Assembly (NCBI GenBank): GCA_014380105.1
Contig: JACMKL010000736.1
Coordinates: 1 to 12,337, forward strand
Direction of reading: 5' to 3'
Length of the DNA stretch: 12,337 nt
Source of the DNA: Candidatus Melainabacteria bacterium
GTDB taxonomy: Bacteria > Cyanobacteriota > Vampirovibrionia > Obscuribacterales > Obscuribacteraceae
This document shows, piece after piece, positions 7,477-12,337 of this stretch. Made by a program: the position numbers and the translations under genes. Within the stretch, counting starts at the first letter, position 1; each line of letters starts with the position of its first letter. Under the pieces are notes generated by a model. It was not told where the DNA came from, did not search any database, and saw only the letters and a list, made by a program, of their open reading frames with translations.

Positions 7477-7546
7477 GGGTCCGTATTCTTCTTGGTGAAG
7501 CAGAGCGTCTCACGCTTTGAATTAGGTTCGAATCCTGACGGTCTCA
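7477..7546 (+). tRNA. tRNA-like element, anticodon CUC (Glu), possibly degenerate
   Basis: The T arm is canonical: TTAGG, loop TTCGAAT, CCTGA (7522-7538, one T·G pair). The anticodon arm has stem AGAGC/GCTTT (7502-7506 and 7514-7518; one G·T pair) and a seven-base loop GTCTCAC, with U33, anticodon CTC at 7509-7511 and A37, as in Glu tRNA. The acceptor GGGTCCG (7477-7483) pairs with CGGTCTC (7539-7545) at six of seven positions counting G·T, and is followed by discriminator A7546. U8-A9 and a D-loop GG are present. Deviations: the best D stem (CTTC/GAAG) is shifted by two bases with a short loop, the variable region has three bases, one acceptor pair is T-T, and CCA is not encoded. It could be a divergent mobile-element tRNA, a decayed tRNA, or a remnant at an integration site. 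Confidence 0.45.
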
Positions 7547-7645
7547 TTGGTGTTCGCTTATGCGAAGAAAGCAATTTGCTCCAAATTGTTTTCGGGGCTT
7601 CATCCCCACCACAGCGCTCTTGCAATCCAGCAAGGCATTTACAAC

Positions 7646-7650
7646 GGAGA
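7646..7650 (+). promoter_or_regulatory. Shine-Dalgarno site deciding the start of the 110-residue gene
   Basis: GGAGA, six bases before ATG 7657. It favours this ATG over the upstream GTG 7315 in the same open frame. Confidence 0.75.
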
Positions 7651-7656
7651 ACGACT

Positions 7657-7989
7657 ATGTTGATCAAACGCACCTCAATTTTGACCGGAAAAACTCATGA
7701 GATGGAAATCCCAGTTTCGAAGACCCAAATTCACAATTGGCAGCTTGGTTGTCTGATTCAAAACGTCATGCCGGAATTGACTCCAGAAGAACGCGAATTT
7801 GTGCGTTCTGGAATCACTCCTGATGAGTGGAATCTAGTTGCAAGCTCCAAATCATTAAAACCAAAAGCTAACAATCCCAATTTAACTGTCGCTCAATTCA
7901 TCGCCAAATTCGGTGATTCGACAGACGTTGGTAATGGAGCTGAATGCTTTGATGACGCGAGCGGAATCGAACTAGAATACGCCTGCTAA
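7657..7989 (+). CDS. Small phage/plasmid-type hypothetical protein
   Basis: A 110-residue protein with a strong ribosome-binding site (GGAGA, six bases before ATG 7657). The first 60 residues have a pattern I associate with small proteins of phages and plasmids: SILTGKTHEMEIPV (8-20), then a helix with W28, LIQNVMPELTPEEREFVRSGITPDEW (33-58). The LTPEEREF...GITPDEW signature marks a short helical domain of unknown function; the resemblance is from memory, not a search. The C-terminal 45 residues are polar and acidic (FAKFGDSTD-like spacing, ending EYAC) and look lineage-specific. No membrane or signal segment is present. It stands alone on the plus strand behind the tRNA-like element, and that combination points to mobile DNA. 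Confidence 0.8.
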   Translation: MLIKRTSILTGKTHEMEIPVSKTQIHNWQLGCLIQNVMPELTPEEREFVRSGITPDEWNLVASSKSLKPKANNPNLTVAQFIAKFGDSTDVGNGAECFDDASGIELEYAC

Positions 7990-8011
7990 TTTGATTGATG
8001 CTCCAGCATGC

Positions 8012-8085
8012 CGTAAAACCTGAGGGTTACCAGCAATGGTTGGCAGCTGGGGCTTCCCTTACTCTGGGTTTCCTGTGACTTTACG
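8012..8085 (+). ncRNA. Possible structured RNA or 3' UTR fold
   Basis: CGTAAA (8012-8017) pairs with TTTACG (8080-8085), enclosing about 62 bases. Inside, ACCA-GCAA-TGGT (8029-8040) makes a small hairpin with a GNRA-type loop. AAACC (8016-8020) can alternatively pair with GGTTT (8067-8071), and GAG (8022-8024) with CTC (8062-8064). It begins 22 bases after the stop of the 110-residue gene and has no T-tract, so it is not a standard terminator. Which strand is used is unknown. Confidence 0.25.
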
Positions 8086-8252
8086 AAACTAGTCCATTTT
8101 CAAAACTTTCTTTAGCGCAAAAAGCAGCCTTCGCATTTGCGGCTGGCGGTAGCTGCTCGTATCATTTTGTACGCATTGCAATTCATGCTGACCATTTACC
8201 ATTTTTTTCAAACGCAACCAACGACATCACCCAGTAGAAACAATTTCAAAAA

Positions 8253-8346
8253 AATGAATGAACGCGAAAAGGGCTTTGGGCAATTCGCGCTCTTTATCAA
8301 ACTAATTCAGGATCAAGCAGCCAGAGCGGCAAAGGAAATAAGCTGA
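8253..8346 (+). CDS. Possible very small protein (30 residues or more)
   Basis: A plus-strand frame ending at 8346 gives a 30-residue peptide from ATG 8253 (MNEREKGFGQFALFIKL and on), charged and helical. Longer versions from ATG 8188 or further upstream are open but add residues without family features. None of the starts has a clear ribosome-binding site. The end overlaps the last codons of the convergent minus-strand gene by 34 bp. I list it because the peptide looks protein-like, but a chance frame is quite possible. Confidence 0.2.
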
Positions 8347-8846
8347 CCATTCTCCGATCGATGTTCTAACATAACTACCGCTCCAGTTGAATTGGGCAGA
8401 ACATGTTTCTTTTGCGCCCAAAGCGGCAATGATTCGGCATGGCAACAGACTAAGCATTTGCTCCTATCAATTGCTTTTAAATTCAAATTCCCGCCCGGCC
8501 AAAAGTGCTGGCAAAAAACATTCATTTCTCGCCCATAGGCTGCCGGTGGAATTTCAATTGGTACCAAATGCGCGAAAAAGCGATTCAGAACACATAATTC
8601 CTGGTCTGTAATTATGATTTTCTCTCTTGAGGAGATGAGTAAATCATAAAAAGCCGAAGCCGAATTTCCAGACTCAGCAGAATAAATTCTGAAATCAGAA
8701 ATTTTGCCAGCCACTTCAAAACGTACAGGCGTAGCTCGATAGGAAAGTGAGTCATTTCTGTCTGTACTCAACAGGACTCGTTTAACCGGCAAAGCATTCC
8801 AAAACTGTCGCACCAAAATCGGTGCTTCTCGCTGTTTCGTTTTCAT
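8313..8846 (-). CDS. Hypothetical protein with Cys/His cluster
   Basis: This 177-residue protein is not recognised. Start ATG 8846 has AAGGA seven bases upstream. There is no signal or membrane segment. The first 95 residues alternate strands and turns (KRVLLSTDR, ATPVRFEV, SDFRIYSAE, KIIITDQELCVL). The next part carries C112-x-H114 (FCQHFWPGG) and the cluster C131-x-x-C134-C135-H136 (CLVCCHAE), a spacing compatible with one metal or zinc site, though no known finger type fits exactly. The C-terminus ends in a strand and an Ala-rich tail. A perfect 16-bp palindrome sits 12 bp upstream of the start codon and may control expression. It is downstream of, and on the same strand as, the GNAT gene, with a 145-bp gap. 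Confidence 0.7.
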   Translation of the reverse strand: MKTKQREAPILVRQFWNALPVKRVLLSTDRNDSLSYRATPVRFEVAGKISDFRIYSAESGNSASAFYDLLISSREKIIITDQELCVLNRFFAHLVPIEIPPAAYGREMNVFCQHFWPGGNLNLKAIDRSKCLVCCHAESLPLWAQKKHVLPNSTGAVVMLEHRSENGQLISFAALAA

Positions 8847-8857
8847 ATGGAAATCCT

Positions 8858-8873
8858 TCGAGCCTCGGCTCGA
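8858..8873. promoter_or_regulatory. Perfect palindrome, candidate operator
   Basis: TCGAGCC-TC-GGCTCGA has 7-bp arms and a two-base centre. It lies 12 bp upstream of the Cys/His protein's ATG, overlapping where its leader or promoter should be, and 7 bp upstream of a possible divergent small gene at 8880. It may be a repressor operator or a short hairpin just ahead of the ribosome-binding site. Confidence 0.5.
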
Positions 8874-8879
8874 TAAATA

Positions 8880-9040
8880 TGTTTGAGCAAAACTTTCCCC
8901 TGTCGGACAAAGAGAAGCAAAAGGCTGCCAGTCACCTGGAGGTGAGAAGCAACCAACTGCGTTTTCAACTAGGCAAAAGCCTTGAGAAGCATTATTCGGG
9001 CAAGTCGAGAACTATCTCCATTGCTATGGAGTTAACTTGA
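8880..9040 (+). CDS. Possible small protein, 53 residues
   Basis: ATG 8880 opens a 53-residue, highly charged, helix-prone product (FPLSDKEKQKAASHLEVR, then QLRFQLGKSLEKHYSGKS). Composition is protein-like, and it would be divergent from the Cys/His gene with the 16-bp palindrome between them, an arrangement often seen for coregulated pairs. Against it: there is no Shine-Dalgarno site before the ATG, and its last 49 bp overlap the 3' end of the convergent GNAT gene. I recognise no family. Confidence 0.3.
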
Positions 9041-9480
9041 TTCGGATATCTCAGGTCTTCTACCTCAACGAAGCCGAGGTGCTGATAAAACCCCAGCACT
9101 CCAAATTCACGAGCAGTTGACAGATAAATCTTAGAAACACTTCTTGCACTTGCTTCTGCAAAAGCTTCTTCAAGCAAAAATCTTCCTAGTCCTAGCTTTC
9201 GATATTGCCGATAGATGTAGAGCTTCGCAAGCTCTAGTACCGCTGGATCTTCTAGTTTCGCATGCACTAGCAAATAGCCAGCGGGTGAACCGTTGACGAA
9301 AAGGATACGCGACCAAGCACAGGGGAGTCTAAAATCCTCTGCAAAGCTTTCTGCACTCAATTCTCCGTAAGATTTTTGGAGTCGTTCAATATTGAACTCC
9401 TGCAGCACCGTCATTGTCAGAGCAAGCAGGGTTGCCGCATCTGATGCCTCAACCGGGCGCTTATCGATTTGAATTCCCAT
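8992..9480 (-). CDS. GNAT-family N-acetyltransferase
   Basis: A 162-residue acetyl-CoA-dependent acetyltransferase covering one full GNAT domain, the usual size for a single-domain member. Motif A is clear: ELAKLYIYRQYRKLGLGRFLLEEA (83-106), with the pyrophosphate-binding R-x-x-G-x-G at residues 94-99. Motif B follows: KIYLSTAREFGVLGFYQHLGF (117-137), with the FYxxxGF signature. The N-terminal strand and helix start at residue 6 (DKRPVEASDAATLLAL). Start ATG 9480 has AGGA eight bases upstream. The acceptor (small molecule, antibiotic, peptide or protein) is not predictable. No partner gene is adjacent; the Cys/His protein follows on the same strand after 145 bp. The 3' end overlaps the possible plus-strand small gene. 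Confidence 0.92.
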   Translation of the reverse strand: MGIQIDKRPVEASDAATLLALTMTVLQEFNIERLQKSYGELSAESFAEDFRLPCAWSRILFVNGSPAGYLLVHAKLEDPAVLELAKLYIYRQYRKLGLGRFLLEEAFAEASARSVSKIYLSTAREFGVLGFYQHLGFVEVEDLRYPNQVNSIAMEIVLDLPE

Positions 9481-9674
9481 AGCTTTTGTCCTATAGCGGT
9501 TTGCACTCAGTCATTCACGCAACTCACACAAATCACAACACACAAGAACTAGACACCAAGCCAGATTTCAACACACGAGGTGAAGAAAAATGGTGCGGTG
9601 ATAGCAAAGGTGTCTGGGTTTCGGTGGTTTTTGAATTTGCTTTTGTTGAAGAATAAATAGAGATAACTAAGACG

Positions 9675-9724
9675 TATCAAAGACTAACTCCATCATGCAA
9701 GCAAGTTTTAATCTGTCTTTGATA
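9675..9724. repeat. Stem-loop 1: 10-bp perfect inverted repeat
   Basis: TATCAAAGAC (9675-9684) and GTCTTTGATA (9715-9724) are perfect inverted repeats with a 30-base loop; the stem extends two further pairs as RNA, one of them G·U. On the plus strand, TTTTT (9730-9734) follows six bases later, so it may be a weak terminator. Confidence 0.6.
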
Positions 9725-9751
9725 TGCAATTTTTCGTCTAGTACAACTCTA

Positions 9752-9768
9752 TAGTTCTCTAAGAACTA
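9752..9768. repeat. Stem-loop 2: 7-bp arms, 3-base loop
   Basis: TAGTTCT-CTA-AGAACTA is a perfect short hairpin or operator-like palindrome, 28 bp after stem-loop 1. Confidence 0.55.
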
Positions 9769-9834
9769 GGTTTGTAGATAGTTTTCGGTGGAGTCCAGAC
9801 GAGATACCGATGTGTAACTTCCTCTCTGCGCATC

Positions 9835-9852
9835 GTGGTATTATGATGCCAC
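9835..9852. repeat. Stem-loop 3: 7-bp arms with one wobble
   Basis: GTGGTAT (9835-9841), loop TATG, ATGCCAC (9846-9852). One pair is U·G when read as plus-strand RNA, which mildly favours plus-strand transcription. Confidence 0.45.
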
Positions 9853-9918
9853 TAAGTCGCACATCTAGCGATAGCTCTGCTTCTTTGGACTTCAGGCCAC
9901 ATCAAAATCAAGCAAAAA

Positions 9919-9944
9919 TAGTGATACTGGATTCAGTATCACTA
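9919..9944. repeat. Stem-loop 4: 11-bp perfect arms, 4-base loop
   Basis: TAGTGATACTG (9919-9929), loop GATT, CAGTATCACTA (9934-9944). Read on the minus strand the stem is followed by TTTTT, as in an intrinsic terminator, but no minus-strand gene precedes it. As DNA it could be an operator. Confidence 0.65.
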
Positions 9945-10634
9945 CAAAAGTATGTAAACACTCAAAATGTTCAGAGCTAACTTAGTAGGATGGTTGATTA
10001 AATGACGGTAGCGGATAGATGTCGCAAAAGCGAAAAAACCGCTATTGTCATGAAGCTACTAGGCCAAAGAAATATAACAAGGACATTCCAAACAATCACT
10101 ACCAGCGATTGGTTAACGACAACATACGTGGGGAAGCAGCGCATATTTACCCATCACCATGCACGCTCCGCGCCAACCCAATGCGCTATTCTTCAAGCCT
10201 TCGCGCAATTAGCGCAAGGTTGTTTGAATTGAACCACTTAAGATTTCATCGATTGTCTTCGTACGATTGAGCCTCTACGACAAACTTAACCCCATCTTAA
10301 CCACCTCCATGCTAGCACCACCAATGGTGGCATACGCGAGCTGCGATAGCTCATTCTTCCAGTATGTTTAATCTGAAAGACTTCGTCCTAAGTCAGCGAA
10401 AGCTAGGGTCCATGAAGGTTTCAACAGGCGTAGTCAAAAACGTCAGACAGCTCGTATTATCGCTTCAGCTTCACAACCATGTCATCCGAACGCTCATGTT
10501 CCTAAGATGGAAGAACACCTAATTCATCCCCTACGAACCCAGAGAATCACAGACCGACCTTACCAACAAGACAACAAGCCAACTAAATGCAAGCAATTCC
10601 CATGCACCTTATGCATGCGGGTTAGTACATCAAT

Positions 10635-10694
10635 AAATTTACGCCAGCGGTTTTCTGACTCAGTTCTCGGATCAGCCCATGCGGTCGTAAATTT
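10635..10694. repeat. 9-bp inverted repeat upstream of the phosphoesterase gene
   Basis: AAATTTACG (10635-10643) and CGTAAATTT (10686-10694) flank 42 bp and end 74 bp before the phosphoesterase ATG, where a promoter or leader is expected. CATGCA/TGCATG arms lie just upstream (10601-10617). Confidence 0.45.
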
Positions 10695-10757
10695 CTAAAT
10701 TGTTGCAAAAAAGTTTGCGAAATGTTTTTGCTCGAACACCCAATGGCGTGAAAAGCC

Positions 10758-10762
10758 AGGAG
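10758..10762 (+). promoter_or_regulatory. Shine-Dalgarno site deciding the phosphoesterase start
   Basis: AGGAG, six bases before ATG 10769. It selects this ATG over the TTG 23 codons upstream, which has no ribosome-binding site. Confidence 0.8.
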
Positions 10763-10768
10763 ATTTTT

Positions 10769-11773
10769 ATGCGTTCAAAATGGTTTTCTTCTGAGCCCGA
10801 ATCCGAAAGATTCGAGCTATTCAGAAAGGTTTCAATCAATGGACTGCCTGTCGAGCGTTCTTCATACTCTTCGTTTGCAGGTGTTCTTCCAATTTCTCTT
10901 CCGGATGGTATTCGCGCCATCGTCTATCCTGACGCACACGCTCCAGCCTGCCACTGGGGAGTCTTGCGGGGAATTTTCAATTTTGCCGAATGGTTTCGCC
11001 CACATTTGATTTTCAATAGTGGCGATTTTAACGACATGTATGCGCTCTCTCGCCATCCCAAAAGTCCGAAAATCCCAGTCCCTTCAGATCCTCAAGAAGA
11101 GATTGAAGCAAGCGCAGATTTGCTCAGACTATCTATGCAAAACGGACCAGCTTCTTCAAAGGAAGGCCGTCCTTTCTGGACTGTCATCATCCGCGGAAAT
11201 CACGAAGGCAGAGAAGAAAGCGCGCTTGCCAATTTCAATCCGGTTTGGGCGCGCTATCTGAGCCCCGGCAGTCGCGAATCTATTACAAGCGCGCAATCGC
11301 TCATGAACTTCTCCGCCGATGAACCGATCACCTTTATCAGCGGCACCGGAGAGACAGGTGGCTTTGATGGAGCGGCTTTGCTCAACGAACATGTGAAGGT
11401 CAAACACGGCCGAATGGTCAAAAGTATTCCAGGTGAAAGCGCTCGTGCTACTTACGAAAAAGAGCAAATCAGCATCATCATGGGGCACACTCATAGACTT
11501 GGCGACTCTGCCTTCGAGACGAAAAATGGTGAACTACTTTTCGGCATTGACGGCGGCTGTCTTGTCGATTGGAGACGCCCTGAGTTTGACTACTCAACTC
11601 TCGATCACAATTGGCACCTCGGATTCACCGTATTGATTGTCCACAACGGCCGCGTGCACGCTCAACCCGTGCCAATTTTTGCCTCACCTGATGCGAGCGG
11701 ACAGATTTTTCAATGGTTTACCTACTGCGATCAGTCTGGCGAAATCGTTGTTTTCCGATGTCTTGATGATTGA
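10769..11773 (+). CDS. Calcineurin-like metallophosphoesterase, phage type
   Basis: A 334-residue two-metal phosphoesterase of the calcineurin-like superfamily. All core metal and catalytic motifs are present: PDAHAP (54-59; D55-x-H57), NSGDFND (83-89; G85-D86 and N88-D89), RGNHEG (142-147; N144-H145), KHG (212-214; H213) and GHTHR (239-243; H240 and H242), so it is probably active. The spacing KHG...PGESARA...IIMGHTHRLG matches the phosphoesterases often found in phages and plasmids. Substrates of that group are mostly undefined (nucleic acid ends, cyclic nucleotides or nucleotides). An added segment of about 50 residues follows the GD motif (92-140), and a C-terminal part rich in aromatics follows the last motif. 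It is cytoplasmic, with no signal peptide. A HAD-like gene starts 32 bp downstream on the same strand, probably cotranscribed. Confidence 0.92.
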   Translation: MRSKWFSSEPESERFELFRKVSINGLPVERSSYSSFAGVLPISLPDGIRAIVYPDAHAPACHWGVLRGIFNFAEWFRPHLIFNSGDFNDMYALSRHPKSPKIPVPSDPQEEIEASADLLRLSMQNGPASSKEGRPFWTVIIRGNHEGREESALANFNPVWARYLSPGSRESITSAQSLMNFSADEPITFISGTGETGGFDGAALLNEHVKVKHGRMVKSIPGESARATYEKEQISIIMGHTHRLGDSAFETKNGELLFGIDGGCLVDWRRPEFDYSTLDHNWHLGFTVLIVHNGRVHAQPVPIFASPDASGQIFQWFTYCDQSGEIVVFRCLDD

Positions 11774-11805
11774 TTTCACTTCAATTTAATTTAGCGAGGT
11801 CTCAA

Positions 11806-12337
11806 ATGAATACGAAATCACCAAAGAAGGGAGGAGCGAAACGCTCTTCAACACCAGGAGCTGATTGCGCTGACTATCCGCTTGTCCCGCAGAATCTATT
11901 GGACATGCCGAAAGAATATTTTGATTGGTCAATTGATATTGACCTTCACGGCGTGATCGTAGATTGGATAACGCCATTTTGCGAATTCGCCTCAACACAG
12001 TTGAAGAGGTCTATAGATCCCTCTTCAATCACGGTTTATTTCCCTGGATACGATGCAAACTCAGGGCTGAACAATGCTGAATTCAACGCACTGTTCTATC
12101 ATTTCGTGCGCGTAGGAGGCTATGGTGGATTGCCAGCATACCCAGGTGCACTGGAGGCACTCAACAGCCTGAAGAGTGCTGGATACCATCTGCGCATCTC
12201 GACCTGGACGCCTGGACCGTTTGAGCTTTCCAAAAATCATGGTCGCGCATACGGCACTGGAAGAGCACAGGCAGCGACGCTGGCACTTGTGAAGCAATTA
12301 GCTTTACCGATTGATGAGAGTGAAATTCAATTTGTGC
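11806..12337 (+). CDS. HAD-superfamily phosphatase-like protein, 3' end outside window
   Basis: 177 codons are visible before the window ends. Start ATG 11806 has GAGGT five bases upstream. After a basic, disordered N-terminus (1-20), HAD motif I appears as SIDIDLHGVIVDW (42-54): the aligned motif is D46-L-H48-G-V, so the usual second Asp (general acid/base) is His if D46 is the nucleophile. A helical cap-like region follows (55-105), then the family segment GLPAYPGALEALNSLKSAGYHLRIST (108-133) with motif II Ser/Thr in ISTWT (131-135). Motifs III and IV are not visible or lie outside. The layout resembles small HAD phosphatases of the 5'(3')-deoxyribonucleotidase or phage type. With the phosphoesterase upstream it may act on nucleotides or nucleic-acid ends; that is inference. 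Confidence 0.78.
   Translation, partial: MNTKSPKKGGAKRSSTPGADCADYPLVPQNLLDMPKEYFDWSIDIDLHGVIVDWITPFCEFASTQLKRSIDPSSITVYFPGYDANSGLNNAEFNALFYHFVRVGGYGGLPAYPGALEALNSLKSAGYHLRISTWTPGPFELSKNHGRAYGTGRAQAATLALVKQLALPIDESEIQFV

Larger units (their letters stand above)
7266..7656. other. Intergenic region with inverted repeat and tRNA-like fold
   Basis: A 391-bp leader before the 110-residue gene. It holds a 9-bp inverted repeat (7312-7347) and a tRNA-like fold (7477-7546), described separately. A plus-strand frame is open from GTG 7315 into the downstream gene, but it runs through the tRNA-like element and has no ribosome-binding site at its start. I therefore place the gene start at ATG 7657. Confidence 0.5.
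9481..10768. other. Long gap rich in inverted repeats, no supported gene
   Basis: About 1.29 kb without a convincing gene. Plus-strand frames at 10002-10232, 10019-10270 (ATG with CGGA three bases upstream) and 10507-10698 have no family features and implausible composition. The region instead holds many inverted repeats: 9551-9557 with 9609-9615, four stem-loops in 9675-9944, CCACC-AAT-GGTGG (10318-10330), GAGCT/AGCTC (10338-10352), CATGCA-CCTTA-TGCATG (10601-10617) and a 9-bp pair (10635-10694). Possible roles include structured RNA, a mobile-element control region, an origin, or decayed genes. Confidence 0.55.

Noticed and set aside
9919..9944. Minus-strand intrinsic terminator
   Set aside because: The stem is A/T-rich and no minus-strand gene lies upstream of it for hundreds of bases, so I list it only as an inverted repeat.
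10019..10270. Plus-strand open frame of 83 codons
   Set aside because: The ribosome-binding site is marginal and too close, the product is very basic with no recognisable pattern, and another frame over the same DNA is equally open.
9481..10768. Integron attC, insertion-sequence ends or retron RNA in the gap
   Set aside because: I found no attC core (GTTRRRY/RYYYAAC) pairing, no transposase fragment, and no reverse transcriptase nearby.

Overview
This looks like a stretch of bacterial chromosome with accessory DNA in its right half. Standard-code genes begin at ATG or GTG, several behind Shine-Dalgarno sites, and base composition is moderate by eye. Nothing in the window fixes the lineage. 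A free-living soil or water bacterium, perhaps of the Melainabacteria/Obscuribacterales type, is only a weak impression.

Left block (1-6747), all on the minus strand. Reading along that strand it has: a pair of unrecognised soluble proteins (6747-6187 and 6107-5499) that look like an operon; a TPR-like plus DUF1963 (YwqG-type) protein (5341-3977); a 635-bp gap; a maltose/nodulation-type O-acetyltransferase and an alpha/beta hydrolase close together (3341-1839); a 374-bp gap; and two exported proteins (1464-433, and 311 running off the window). A clear intrinsic terminator separates the two exported genes. The 343-residue exported protein has a six-residue GIAAPT repeat, part of it a perfect 36-bp tandem duplication.

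Middle block (about 6750-9480) has small, sparse genes. A tRNA-like fold with a CUC (Glu) anticodon and a perfect TTCGAAT T-loop lies at 7477-7546. A 110-residue protein resembling small phage/plasmid proteins follows at 7657-7989. On the minus strand are an unrecognised Cys/His-containing protein (8846-8313) and a GNAT acetyltransferase (9480-8992). Several inverted repeats sit next to gene starts.

Right block. About 1.29 kb (9481-10768) has no convincing gene but contains a run of stem-loops, four of them within 9675-9944. After it come two plus-strand genes 32 bp apart: a phage-type calcineurin-like metallophosphoesterase (10769-11773) and a HAD-like phosphohydrolase (from 11806, cut by the window end). 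Together they look like a phage-derived phosphoesterase/phosphatase module.

I found no transposase, integrase, CRISPR array, restriction system or toxin-antitoxin pair. The items most worth follow-up are the tRNA-like element, the stem-loop-rich gap, the phosphoesterase/HAD pair with an altered HAD motif I, and the paired unknown genes.
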